Source: Saccharicrinis aurantiacus
GTDB lineage: Bacteria; Bacteroidota; Bacteroidia; Bacteroidales; Marinilabiliaceae
DNA length: 64,000 nucleotides
Assembly: GCF_001660705.2 (NCBI RefSeq)
Contig: NZ_LYBV02000030.1
Span: forward strand, 186,001 to 250,000
Direction of reading: 5' to 3'
Position numbers and translations under genes: made by a program. Shown piece by piece: positions 14,273-23,893 of this stretch. The notes under the pieces were generated by a model. That model was not told where the DNA came from. It saw only the letters and a list, made by a program, of their open reading frames with translations, and searched no databases. Numbering within the stretch: the first letter of the stretch is position 1; each line of letters starts with the position of its first letter.

Positions 14273-16474
14273 ATGCAAAAAATTCACATTGTATCAAACA
14301 GACTCCCATTTAGTATAAAGGAAGAAGACGAAAAAACAACACTTGAAGCGAGTGTAGGTGGTTTAGCCACAGGTATGAAGTCTATTTATAAAGAATACGG
14401 TGGAACATGGATTGGATGGCCAGGTGTTGACAGCGATTCCTTAAGTGCAGAAAAGGAAAGCGAAATTGATGCTTTATTCAAACGCGAGAAATGTGCCTCG
14501 GTACATTTAAATGCTGAGGATATTGAGCTATTTTACGAGGGTTTTAGTAACAGAACTATTTGGCCTTTATTTCATTATTTTACACAATATGCCGATTTTA
14601 ACCAGGAAGCTTGGGATAAGTATGTAGAAGTGAATCAAAAATTCGCTGATGCTGCTCTTGAGACTGTTGAGGATGGCGATGCAGTATGGGTGCACGATTA
14701 TCAGTTACTATTAGTACCAGAGATGATAAAATCAAAGAAACCCAATGTAACCGTTGGTTTCTTTTTACATATTCCATTTCCTTCGTTTGAGGTATTCCGA
14801 ATTTTACCTTGGCGTAAGGAAATTATTCAGGGTATGCTAGGTGCCGATTTAATTGGTTTTCATACCTATGATTATGAACGACATTTCTTTAGTTGTGTTC
14901 GTCGATTATTTGGATACGAAATTTCATTTAATCAAATTCATATTGATGATAGAATTATTATCGCCGACTCATTCCCAATGGGAATTGATTACGATAAATT
15001 TGTGAAGTCGGCACAGGCCGTTGCAATGAAAGGTGTTAGTGAGAAATCAGAGCTACATCAAGAGCTTGATAAGTATTTTTTAGCATCGCCTGACCGAAAA
15101 CTGATCTTATCTATTGATAGATTAGATTATACTAAAGGTATACCTAATCGATTGAAGGCCTTTGCTCGTTTCCTTGAGAAGTATCCTGAGTTCAGACAAA
15201 AAGTAACCTTAATTATGCTTGCTGTTCCTTCGCGCGATCAGGTAGATCATTACCAGTTGCTAAAGAAAGAGGTTGATGAACTTGTAGGACAAATTAACGG
15301 AGATTATGGTAGTATAAACTACACACCTATTTGGTATTTCTATCGATCTATGCCATTCGATAACCTCATAGAGCTTTATAGTTCATGTGATGTGGCACTA
15401 ATTACACCCGTTAGGGATGGTATGAATTTGGTTGCTAAAGAATATGTAGCTTCTCGTATAAATAATACAGGAGTTCTTATTTTGAGCGAAATGGCTGGTG
15501 TTGCAAAAGAAATGGGAGAGGCTTTAATCATTAACCCAGTTGATGATGAAAATATGGCCGATAGTATCCATCAAGCATTAACAATGCCAATTGAAGAGCA
15601 AAAATCGCGTACTGCATTTATGAAAGAACGTATACAACGTTACGATGTATTTAAGTGGGCTAGTGAGTTTATAAAATCATTAAAGAAAGCAGAAGCCAAG
15701 CAATCAGATTTTCTTGCCAAGATGATTACACCAAGCATTGAAAAAACGATGCTGGATAAATATAATAAGGCAGAGAAGCGTGCCATTTTCTTAGATTACG
15801 ATGGAACCTTAACTTCGTTTAAAAAGAATCCGCAAGATGCGATGCCGAATGAAGAGTTGCACAATATCATTAAAAACTTAACCGATAACGAAAAGAATAT
15901 AGTTACCATTATCAGTGGTAGAGATAGATATACGCTTGAAAAATGGTTTTCAGGGCATAGAGTTAATTTGATTTGCGAACATGGCGTTTGGATGAAGGTT
16001 GTAGATGGTACTTGGGAAATGCTGAGTACTGTAAATAACAATTGGATGCCAAATGTACGACCTACAATGGAGAACTTTGTAGATAGAACACCTGGTAGTT
16101 TTATTGAAGAGAAAAATTACTCGCTTGTATGGCATTTCCGTAAGTCAGAACCAGAACAAGGTGAACTTAGAGCTAACGAACTGAAGGATGAATTAAATAC
16201 ACACCTCTCAAATCATAACCTTGAGATAATGGAAGGTAATAAGGTTATTGAGGTGAAAAGTGGAGGTATTAATAAAGGTATCGCTGCATTGCAGTTCCTT
16301 AACAATGAGCCCTACGATTATATTATGGCTTTGGGAGATGATTGGACTGATGAGTTTATGTTCCGTGAGTTACCTGAAGAAGCCTATACTATTAAGGTGG
16401 GCCTAACGCATACAAAGGCTTCTTATAAGGTTGAGTCAGTAGCTGCTGTTCGCGCTTTATTGAGTAAGATGTAA
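14273..16474 (+). CDS. otsAB: Bifunctional trehalose-6-phosphate synthase/phosphatase
   Basis: A 733-residue fusion. Residues 1-~470 are a GT20 trehalose-6-phosphate synthase, with V-S-N-R-L-P, G-G-L-A-T-G, H-D-Y-Q-L, M-G-I-D-Y-D-K-F, R-L-D-Y-T-K-G-I-P and R-D-G-M-N-L-V-A-K-E-Y. Residues ~500-733 are a HAD-type trehalose phosphatase, with D-Y-D-G-T-L at D508/D510, I-I-S-G-R-D and G-D-D-W-T-D-E near the end. It condenses UDP-glucose with glucose-6-phosphate, then dephosphorylates the product to trehalose in the cytosol. The divergent GH15 gene probably degrades trehalose, giving a compact turnover module for osmotic or desiccation stress. Confidence 0.95.
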   Translation: MQKIHIVSNRLPFSIKEEDEKTTLEASVGGLATGMKSIYKEYGGTWIGWPGVDSDSLSAEKESEIDALFKREKCASVHLNAEDIELFYEGFSNRTIWPLFHYFTQYADFNQEAWDKYVEVNQKFADAALETVEDGDAVWVHDYQLLLVPEMIKSKKPNVTVGFFLHIPFPSFEVFRILPWRKEIIQGMLGADLIGFHTYDYERHFFSCVRRLFGYEISFNQIHIDDRIIIADSFPMGIDYDKFVKSAQAVAMKGVSEKSELHQELDKYFLASPDRKLILSIDRLDYTKGIPNRLKAFARFLEKYPEFRQKVTLIMLAVPSRDQVDHYQLLKKEVDELVGQINGDYGSINYTPIWYFYRSMPFDNLIELYSSCDVALITPVRDGMNLVAKEYVASRINNTGVLILSEMAGVAKEMGEALIINPVDDENMADSIHQALTMPIEEQKSRTAFMKERIQRYDVFKWASEFIKSLKKAEAKQSDFLAKMITPSIEKTMLDKYNKAEKRAIFLDYDGTLTSFKKNPQDAMPNEELHNIIKNLTDNEKNIVTIISGRDRYTLEKWFSGHRVNLICEHGVWMKVVDGTWEMLSTVNNNWMPNVRPTMENFVDRTPGSFIEEKNYSLVWHFRKSEPEQGELRANELKDELNTHLSNHNLEIMEGNKVIEVKSGGINKGIAALQFLNNEPYDYIMALGDDWTDEFMFRELPEEAYTIKVGLTHTKASYKVESVAAVRALLSKM

Positions 16475-16496
16475 AAAGTAAGATCATATTTTATTC

Positions 16497-16530
16497 AAAG
16501 GTCGTTCTATTATTAGGGCGACCTTTTTTT
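16497..16530 (+). terminator. Rho-independent terminator
   Basis: Stem AGGTCG/CGACCT around a short loop followed by a run of T, just after the trehalose synthesis gene. Confidence 0.8.
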
Positions 16531-16652
16531 ATTCGTTAATTATTTGTTAATTGATTGTGAAAAATTGTAACTAAATATGAATACTCGCAGTATAGGTAGT
16601 GTTAATACGCACTGCATCATATCAGCCTCATATTCATTTAAATTTCATCTTA

Positions 16653-18464
16653 ATGAAGAAGTACACGTTTTTAATCACACGCGAATATTCTGTTAGAAAT
16701 CGATTGATAGTCAGTTTCTCATTAATGGTATTTTTGTCAGTAATTATTGGATTTATTGGTACATCAGGATTGAAAAAATCAAGAGGTCTGGTGGATGCAA
16801 AGAATGAGCTTGTGAACATTGAGAAGGAATTGCTGAGTGCTCGATTACAAGTAATGTATTTTAGTAATTATAAAGATACATCTCGAATAACGGATATAAC
16901 TAATCAGTTAAACTATAACATTGAAAGACTAGAAACTGCTAAACACAATCCTTATTTTACTGATGCAAATATTGATTCATTATTATTGCAAGTAGTTAAT
17001 TTTAGAGATGGTTTTACATCCTATGCTAATATTGAAATTGAGAAAATAGAATTAATAAAAGAATGGACTAATCAGGGGGATGTTGTTAGTAATCAAATTG
17101 GTTTATCCTCTGAAAAGATAAGGGAACGGAAGACATTAAATTATGTAACTACGCTAACTAGCCAATTAAAAGTAATCTGTTCAGGTTTTTACTCTTCACC
17201 AATCGATGTTGATGGCTCAATAAATGAAAAACTAGCTAATCGTGTTAAAGGTAGATATGAGAAAGCATTTACAAGCTTAAATAAAGTTGCCACAAATAAT
17301 AAAGCCTACGCAAAAGAAGTAAATAAGATTATAGATGAATACTTAAAATATCAGAATCTATTTAGTAAATATCTTACCCTAAATGAGAATCAAAGTTATT
17401 CTCAGAAAAAAATGAATGGAGCAGCTTGGTTGGTAGGAACAGTTAGTTGGGAGATAGCGCAAGCAGCCGGACATGAAGAGTATTTAATAATGCGATCGGT
17501 TAACAGCAATATAATCGTGTTTTTAGTGCTATCTCTTATTTTTGGTGTACTTATAAGCAGAACTACAATAATAAATATATTAAAGCCACTACGTAAAGGT
17601 CTTGATTTTGCAAAAGGATTAGCAAATGGGCAGTTATATCATGAGATAGAATTAGAAGGTAAAGATGAAATAAATGACTTGATGATTTCTTTATCAGAGA
17701 TGAAAATGAAATTAAGAGAAGTGGTTACTGAGATTACCGATAATGCAGAATCATTGGCCAACTCAAGCACGCAATTATCAAAAACTACAGTTGATTTAAC
17801 TTCAGGGGCTAACATTCAAGCGTCTGCAATTGAAGAGGTTTCTTCTACCATGGAAGAAATAATGTCGAATATAGAGCAGAATTACTCTAATGCAAATAGT
17901 AGTGAATTAAAGGCAACAGAAGTGCATTCTAAAGTTTTGGCCACTAGAAAAGAGTCGGACAGTGCAGCAACTGCAAATGTTGAAATTAGTAAGAAAATTG
18001 CGATCATTAACGAGATTGCTAGGAGTACAAATATATTGGCCTTAAATGCAGCTGTTGAGGCAGCGCGAGCGGGTGAGCATGGCAAAGGTTTTGCTGTGGT
18101 GGCAGCCGAAGTGCGTAAATTAGCTGAAAGAAGTCAGAGTGCTGCTGTTGAAATTATAAAGTTAGCTAAAGAGGGAGGTGAGTTATCCTTAAGTTCTAAC
18201 GTGAAGTTAAACGAAGCCATTCCGTTTATTGAAGAATCTAACCAACTCTCTAAAGAGATTGCTGCTGCAACCAGAGAGCAAAGAGAAGGGGTTAATCAGA
18301 TTAATAACTCCATACAGCAAATGAATAACTCAACCCAAGCAAATGCATCTAGTAGTGAAGAAGTATCAGCAAGTGCCGATAACCTGAGTAAACAAGCCAA
18401 AATATTACAGGAGTTAATTCACTTTTTCTCTCTTGATGAGGAAGTGATTGAGGAAGAAGAATAG
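16653..18464 (+). CDS. Methyl-accepting chemotaxis protein
   Basis: About 603 residues from M-K-K-Y-T-F; an ATG 54 bases earlier adds an unlikely N-terminus. A transmembrane helix lies near residues 22-42. A ~260-residue helical sensor region follows, then a second transmembrane helix near 300-320, a HAMP domain and the signalling hairpin. The tip carries the conserved [22 protein letters not shown] type sequence. It should sense a periplasmic or envelope cue and control a CheA/CheW complex. No che genes are in the window, so it is an orphan receptor here. The acidic C-terminus lacks a CheR-binding pentapeptide. Confidence 0.9.
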   Translation: MKKYTFLITREYSVRNRLIVSFSLMVFLSVIIGFIGTSGLKKSRGLVDAKNELVNIEKELLSARLQVMYFSNYKDTSRITDITNQLNYNIERLETAKHNPYFTDANIDSLLLQVVNFRDGFTSYANIEIEKIELIKEWTNQGDVVSNQIGLSSEKIRERKTLNYVTTLTSQLKVICSGFYSSPIDVDGSINEKLANRVKGRYEKAFTSLNKVATNNKAYAKEVNKIIDEYLKYQNLFSKYLTLNENQSYSQKKMNGAAWLVGTVSWEIAQAAGHEEYLIMRSVNSNIIVFLVLSLIFGVLISRTTIINILKPLRKGLDFAKGLANGQLYHEIELEGKDEINDLMISLSEMKMKLREVVTEITDNAESLANSSTQLSKTTVDLTSGANIQASAIEEVSSTMEEIMSNIEQNYSNANSSELKATEVHSKVLATRKESDSAATANVEISKKIAIINEIARSTNILALNAAVEAARAGEHGKGFAVVAAEVRKLAERSQSAAVEIIKLAKEGGELSLSSNVKLNEAIPFIEESNQLSKEIAAATREQREGVNQINNSIQQMNNSTQANASSSEEVSASADNLSKQAKILQELIHFFSLDEEVIEEEE

Positions 18465-19108
18465 GTCTTTAGTTAATTTTGTAATGATGAATTCTGAACC
18501 TTGATCAAAATTAGGTTTGGAATAATTCCTTATACAATAAATATGGTTAAAAAACCTATCCATTTCTCCCCCAAAAAGAGTGATATAATTTCCATCATGT
18601 TTATGTATGGAATGCCTTTGTTTTATCCCTCATAAAACCGGATTATATAGTTTTTTGTACAGTTGCATTAATTCACTTCATAGTAACTTATGCAACATGA
18701 AATAGCAATTAATTCGCACTCCCAATGCTTAACAATTACTTTACTGAAGCTATATTTCGCAATAAAACAACTTAACTATAAATTGTTGTGATTTTTATTA
18801 GGTGTTGGTATTTAGATTCTTAGATAATATGTGTGGTTCTTGATTACTTTATCGATGTACTAAATTGGGAGTAAAAAAAACTTACAAATGCATAATGAGT
18901 TATATCTTTTTAGACGTTCAGTTACATAGAAAATTTTTAAAAAAAATAGAGTTTTTCAATGTTTCTAATTCACTTCTGAAAATCCATATTAGGACGGAAT
19001 CACGATAGCTGATTAAATGGAAAGAGCCAGTTGAATTTCATTTGGCAATAAATAAACTGCCCCCGTTAATTCTCAAATTACTATACCCTCACACAATACC
19101 GAAACCTG
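18465..19108. other. Long intergenic region before the sulfatase island
   Basis: About 640 bases of AT-rich DNA with no plausible gene. A modest inverted repeat (TTGCAT ... ATGCAA) lies around 18664-18692. No transposon remnant or RNA gene was recognised. It separates the chemoreceptor from the CAZyme/sulfatase island. Confidence 0.4.
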
Positions 19109-19116
19109 TATGTTTG
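19109..19116 (+). promoter_or_regulatory. Candidate -7 element for first sulfatase
   Basis: TATGTTTG fits the TAnnTTTG -7 consensus and would give a leader of roughly 100 bases before the chosen ATG at 19222. Confidence 0.35.
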
Positions 19117-19221
19117 GTATAATATTAAAACTCATGAATCGATTAGGTGAGAGATATTTTACCTAAGACTACTATCTGTGGGTTTCTTCAAAGAGTATTA
19201 TACAATTTAAACTATAATAAG

Positions 19222-21039
19222 ATGAAATCATTGAAAACCATATTAATTATTCTAAGTTTTCTTTTTATCGGGAAGACTTATGCGCAACAACCTAATGTGT
19301 TATATATTTTAACGGATGATCACCGTTATGATGCAGTCCGATCATTTAACAAAATGCTTACGGGTAATGAAATGAGTGAGTTGGGTTATGTTGAGTCTCC
19401 TCAGGTAGATAAGCTAACCCAAATGGGAACAACGTTTATTAATACCTATTGTCAGGCGCAAGGTTGTGCACCATCTAGGGCATCAATGCATTATGGGCGT
19501 TACCCTTTTAGATCGGGTATTTACGAGTTTGAATATCACAACAATATTGCAGAACACACACAACCAACACTACCTGAGCAAATGGCCAAATTGGGTTATC
19601 AAACATTTCATGTAGGTAAACTTGGTGTTCGAATTAAAACCTTAAAAGATGGCAAATCTAAGCCGTATCCAATCTATCAAACCGATATTGATTTTAGAAC
19701 TTTAGCACGTCAGGGATTAAGCGAATGGGGAAGTGATTGGATTAGGGAAGTTAACGGGCAAAAGCTTAAAACACCTATGCAGAATGTTTCGTTCTTTATA
19801 ACTCCTGATGGGAAAAGGGAATACCTTTCTTCAGAAATGGAAAGTATGGGTTTGCAAAAGAAAGGAACAGCTGAGGCTACCATGAAGAAATACGACCTTT
19901 TGCGTTTTAAAAAGGGAAAGCAAAAAGCCTATTATGAAAATGGAATGATAGTAGGAGGGGTAAGCCCTCGAGAAGCAGGTAAAACTCGCGATGGTTATTA
20001 TACTTCTGTATTTCAAGATTATATTATAAATGGAGATAAACCATTTAGTGTAGGAGAGTTAACTTATGATGGGATTAATACTTCTAAGCCCGTATTCTGC
20101 CATATTGGATACGATTTTCCACATACACCTGTTCTTCCTCCGTCCGATTACCGTAAGCGATTCAAGAAGCATACTTATAAGGTTCCTGAATTAACGAATG
20201 ATGAGTACGAAACTATGGCTAAACAGATGAAAGTTCAGGTTGATAAGAATTTTACCGATAAGTTTAGTGATAAAGACAAACAAATAATGATTCAGGATTA
20301 TTTTGCCTTTTGTGCCTATGGCGATAAACTTATTGGCGATGCTGTAAATACTTTTATAGAGTATAGCGAAGCGCAAAAGCAAGAGTGGATGATTATTTAC
20401 GTACATGGAGATCATGGTTGGAAATTGAATGAGCATGGAGCTATTTCAAAGTTTACTCCATGGAGAATTGATAGCCATAACCCAATTGTAGTGGTATCTT
20501 CAGATAAAAAGAAATATCCGGCCGGAAAAGTTGTTCGTGAGTTTACTGAGTTTGTTGATGTTGCACCAACTGCACTATCTGCCGCAGGCGCCAAGTTAAA
20601 TAATGCGGAATACAACTATTTAGATGGTTTAGATTTAGCCAAGGTGGCTAATGGAAGTGCTCCTGTTAGAGATTATGTAATTGGCGAAAGTCATGCAGTT
20701 ACCGGACCTCGTGCTTTTATCAGAACTAAAGATTATGTCTTCTCTATGAAAACGCGGCCAAGTAAAAAACGTGGCGAAAACATAGAGTGGGCAGTAAATG
20801 CAAATTACAGCGATTTAGATCCAGCACTGTATGATATGCGCAAAGATCCTAACGAAACCAATAATGTGGCCTTTAACGCAGAGTATAAGGCTATTGCCAA
20901 GGCAATGAAAGAGAAGCTGATTAATATTGTATTGGGAGATAATAGAGTAGAAATAAACTGGGAAAAGTGGGGCACTGGAACCGAAGTCTACAAAAGTAAT
21001 TTTGCTCCTGGGGCTCACGATTATAAGCTAAAGCTTTAA
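19222..21039 (+). CDS. Secreted sulfatase (S1 type)
   Basis: 605 residues from M-K-S-L-K-T, chosen because it gives a proper signal peptide (cleavage near Y-A-Q). The sulfatase fold shows the metal-binding D-D-H near residue 33, the formylglycine motif C-A-P-S-R with Cys82, G-K-L-G-V and a late H-G-D-H-G-W metal site. It should remove sulfate esters from a polysaccharide or oligosaccharide in the periplasm after formylglycine activation by a maturase encoded elsewhere. It is the first gene of the island and is followed by the GH30 gene on the same strand. Substrate position cannot be read from sequence. Confidence 0.9.
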   Translation: MKSLKTILIILSFLFIGKTYAQQPNVLYILTDDHRYDAVRSFNKMLTGNEMSELGYVESPQVDKLTQMGTTFINTYCQAQGCAPSRASMHYGRYPFRSGIYEFEYHNNIAEHTQPTLPEQMAKLGYQTFHVGKLGVRIKTLKDGKSKPYPIYQTDIDFRTLARQGLSEWGSDWIREVNGQKLKTPMQNVSFFITPDGKREYLSSEMESMGLQKKGTAEATMKKYDLLRFKKGKQKAYYENGMIVGGVSPREAGKTRDGYYTSVFQDYIINGDKPFSVGELTYDGINTSKPVFCHIGYDFPHTPVLPPSDYRKRFKKHTYKVPELTNDEYETMAKQMKVQVDKNFTDKFSDKDKQIMIQDYFAFCAYGDKLIGDAVNTFIEYSEAQKQEWMIIYVHGDHGWKLNEHGAISKFTPWRIDSHNPIVVVSSDKKKYPAGKVVREFTEFVDVAPTALSAAGAKLNNAEYNYLDGLDLAKVANGSAPVRDYVIGESHAVTGPRAFIRTKDYVFSMKTRPSKKRGENIEWAVNANYSDLDPALYDMRKDPNETNNVAFNAEYKAIAKAMKEKLINIVLGDNRVEINWEKWGTGTEVYKSNFAPGAHDYKLKL

Positions 21040-21089
21040 GTAGCTTATAGATTAGTTGATTTTAAGTTAACAACCAATAATATTCTTTG

Positions 21090-21128
21090 CCATTCCCTTT
21101 TCAAATCAGATTGTTGAAGGGGGAATGG
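21090..21128 (+). other. Intercistronic hairpin
   Basis: CCATTCCC and GGGAATGG, extended by imperfect pairing inward, form a hairpin in the 119-base gap between sulfatase and GH30. There is no T-run, so it is more likely an mRNA processing or stability element than a terminator. Confidence 0.4.
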
Positions 21129-21158
21129 ATTAAGAAAGTGATTTATATTTAAGACATC

Positions 21159-22550
21159 ATGAAAATGAAAGTACAAAGTATTATTGTTAGTGCATTACTT
21201 TTTTGTGGTATTGCCATAGCGCAACAACCAGCAGTAAAAGTTTACGCTGTGCAACTCGAAAAAGGAAAAGCGAATCCTTTAGTGGAAGTAAAACAAGAAA
21301 ATGTAGAAGAAAAGATTGGCTGGAAGAACTTTATTTATCTTCAGCCAGAGATAACCTTCCAAACCATTGAAGGTATTGGTGGCGCCTTCAACGAAATTGG
21401 AGGAGAGGCTTTGTTAGCAAGCTCAAAAAAAGACCAAAAAGCATTAATGAAGCAATTGTTTTCTGATGAAGGAGCAGGTTTTACTTTTTGTAGAACAGCC
21501 ATTGGAGCTAGTGATTTTGGTATTGATGCCTACAGCTATTCTATGGTTGCAGATGATTATAGTATGGAGCACTTTTCTATTGATCGCGATAAAAAGTATG
21601 TGCTTCCTTACATAAAAAGTGCTTTAAAAGAGAATCCGGATTTAACTGTTTTTGGTTCTCCTTGGAGTCCACCGGGATGGATGAAAGAGAGTGGTTATAT
21701 GATTGGTTTAAAAGAACCAAATAACAATATTAAAAACGACCCAAAAGTTTTTAAGGCATATGCCAATTACTTTATAAAATACGTTCAGGAATACCAAAAG
21801 GCAGGAGTAACAATAGATCGTATCTGTATTCAGAATGAAAACGATGCCAATACGAAATATCCAAGTTGCACATTTCCTGCTAAGCAGATGGTAGCTTTTG
21901 CCAATGATTACTTGATACCAGCTTTTAAAGAAAATAAGGTTGAGGCAGGTGTATATGCGGGTACACTGCGTGCTGCGCAGAAATTGGATTTGATGGACTT
22001 TATTACTGCGGATGGGCATGAAAATTTAGAAGGAGTTGGTATCCAATATACCGATACCCGATTTTTAGGTGATGTGCGAGCCATTAAACCCGATTTAAAG
22101 ATCTTTCATACCGAAGGACATTGTTACAACGGCAAAAACACGGTAGAACAAGCTGCAGATCGTTTAGAAGAAGTTGCAGGATACATTAATGCGGGTAGCA
22201 CCAGTTTTACCTACTGGAATATGATATTGAACGAAACCACTGAGAGTGGATGGGAATGGCCTCAAAATTCATTAATTAATATTGATCGTAAAACCGGAGA
22301 GATTACTTACAACCCTGATTACAATGCAATGTATATCATTAGCAAGTTTATCAAGCCAGGAGATGTTAGGTTTGCTGCTGTTCAGCGTGGTAAAGAGCCT
22401 ATTATTTCTGTTGTATCGCCTGATGGAACAATTAAGGTTTTGATTCAGAATACCAATGCCAATGATAAAAGTTTTGAGATAGCTTTAGGCAAAGAAACGA
22501 TAAAGGTTAAGGCTTTGGCAAAATCGATTACTGCAGTGGTTCTTAACTAA
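21159..22550 (+). CDS. GH30 family glycoside hydrolase
   Basis: 463 residues with a signal peptide ending near I-A-Q. The TIM-barrel N-terminal part starts with the conserved I-E-G-I-G-G-A-F-N-E-I-G segment. The likely acid/base is Glu227 (C-I-Q-N-E-N) and the nucleophile Glu319 (F-H-T-E-G). G-S-P-W-S-P-P-G-W-M-K is the typical GH30 substrate loop. The C-terminal ~70 residues form the accessory beta-sandwich. Family members cleave beta-glucosyl, beta-xylosyl, beta-fucosyl or beta-galactosyl links; the subfamily is not decided here. Context suggests a role in degradation of an algal polysaccharide. Confidence 0.88.
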   Translation: MKMKVQSIIVSALLFCGIAIAQQPAVKVYAVQLEKGKANPLVEVKQENVEEKIGWKNFIYLQPEITFQTIEGIGGAFNEIGGEALLASSKKDQKALMKQLFSDEGAGFTFCRTAIGASDFGIDAYSYSMVADDYSMEHFSIDRDKKYVLPYIKSALKENPDLTVFGSPWSPPGWMKESGYMIGLKEPNNNIKNDPKVFKAYANYFIKYVQEYQKAGVTIDRICIQNENDANTKYPSCTFPAKQMVAFANDYLIPAFKENKVEAGVYAGTLRAAQKLDLMDFITADGHENLEGVGIQYTDTRFLGDVRAIKPDLKIFHTEGHCYNGKNTVEQAADRLEEVAGYINAGSTSFTYWNMILNETTESGWEWPQNSLINIDRKTGEITYNPDYNAMYIISKFIKPGDVRFAAVQRGKEPIISVVSPDGTIKVLIQNTNANDKSFEIALGKETIKVKALAKSITAVVLN

Positions 22551-22561
22551 TTTAATTCATT

Positions 22562-22607
22562 AAGGTCTATGTATGGCTTGCCAAAGCTCGTCTTACATAG
22601 GCTTTCT
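22562..22607 (+). terminator. Possible terminator after GH30
   Basis: TCTATGTA ... TACATAGGC inverted repeat followed by TTTCTTT, 12 bases after the GH30 stop. Confidence 0.5.
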
Positions 22608-22625
22608 TTAATCTATTTAAATATC

Positions 22626-23475
22626 ATGAAAATTGTCGCCTTTCTTATTTCGTTTTTATTCATTTCCTTTTCTCTATCCCAAACGTTTGCCAGGCCAAGT
22701 TTCGATAAATCAAAAGACTTACTTCTTGTAAATTTTGACCTAAAGCCCGATGAAGACGATGTTATGGCAGCAGCAGCGTTTGCTTGTCAATTGCATCATG
22801 CTGATTTTGCTGGAATAAATTACTATGTGGTTGCCGGGGCATATGGTTTTCAGGAACACGATTTTATCGAAATAGCAGTTCCTGGCTTTTACAACGAATT
22901 GTTTGGATCTCACAAAAGCAATTGGACTAATGCGCATCAAAATTGGAAAGCATCGGTAAAAAGAGCAACAAACAAGGTGCATAACGTAATCAAGCAAGGA
23001 GGTAGCATTTTTATTGCCGAAGCAGGTCAATCAGACTTTACCTTCGATGTTTGCCAATCTCTTTTAAAGAAAGGAGTACCATTATCAACCATCAAATCAA
23101 AAATGATACTGGTTCAACACAGTAATTGGAATGAGAAAATGACTACCCAAACCAAGTTGGAATGGTTAAAAGAAAATACCAATTACTATAAAATTGAGGA
23201 TGGTAATAAAACCAATAGAACGCCAAATTATAAAGGATGCGAATACTACCTGGCTTAAGCAAGCAAAAAATTCTACAAACACCTTTGCCAAAGCAGCATG
23301 GATTGAAGCAGCGCAGATTTGTGACGAATGGAATGCCTCTTGGGATAACGAAGTGATTACAGGTGGAGGAGTCGATTTTTCTGATGTGGTAGAGCTTTGG
23401 TGGATATTTCAGTTAGAGAACAAAGCCAATACTATTGAAGCATTTTGGAACACTTACGTAGTTAACGAAAACTAA
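22626..23475 (+). pseudogene. Nucleoside-hydrolase-like secreted protein, frameshifted
   Basis: Two overlapping frames encode one ~282-residue protein. The first (from 22626) has a signal peptide and an F-D-L-K-P-D-E-D-D-V-M-A-A-A-A-F segment resembling the Asp-rich metal site of nucleoside-hydrolase-like proteins. It stops at 23258. The second continues the protein to 23475 in the next frame. Removing one A from the AAA run at 23232-23234 joins them as N-Y-K-D-A-N-T-T-W without loss. The shift is either a recent inactivating mutation or a sequencing indel. The family call is from the motif only. It lies between GH30 and the regulator remnant. Confidence 0.65.
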
Positions 23476-23587
23476 TTCCACAGTATGAATCCTTTTACAA
23501 TAAATAAAAAACAACTGCTTCTTTGGGCAATTTTTACCAAGTCACTCTTTATTTGTTTCATCAATTACAGCAGCGCCAGTTTAGTAG

Positions 23588-23884
23588 CAACGTCCATCAT
23601 TATCCCAAAAAGCGAAGGATCGATACCCGGAGCATCTTTTAATCATACAGGACACTAAGGTTAATGAAGACTTCTATACGATTCTTAAGGATAAATATCC
23701 AAGTTTATCTACAACAGATTTAAAAAAGTGTGCTTTAATCCAGCTAGGATTACCAAGCAAAGAAATGGCTGATATTATGGCTATTGGCGCAGATAGTGTG
23801 AGTGCATCTCGTAGCAGAATTCGAAAAAAGATGAACTTAACACGCGATGTGAATTTAGTAGAGTATTTAGGCTCAATCAACTAA
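23588..23884 (+). pseudogene. C-terminal remnant of a LuxR-type (TPR/HTH) regulator
   Basis: After a stop codon, 98 sense codons run to TAA at 23884 with no plausible start. The last ~70 residues match the C-terminal HTH of large Bacteroidota signalling regulators: F-Y-x-x-L-K-D-K-Y-P-x-L-S, C-A-L-I-Q-L-G-L-P-S-K-E-M-A-D-I-M and S-R-S-R-I-R-K-K-M-N-L. The sensor part is missing. Another short ORF (23485-23658) with a hydrophobic N-terminus overlaps in a different frame and ends abruptly, so this interval probably contains a deletion scar. The intact regulator may once have controlled the polysaccharide genes. Confidence 0.7.
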
Positions 23885-23893
23885 GTTGAGTTA

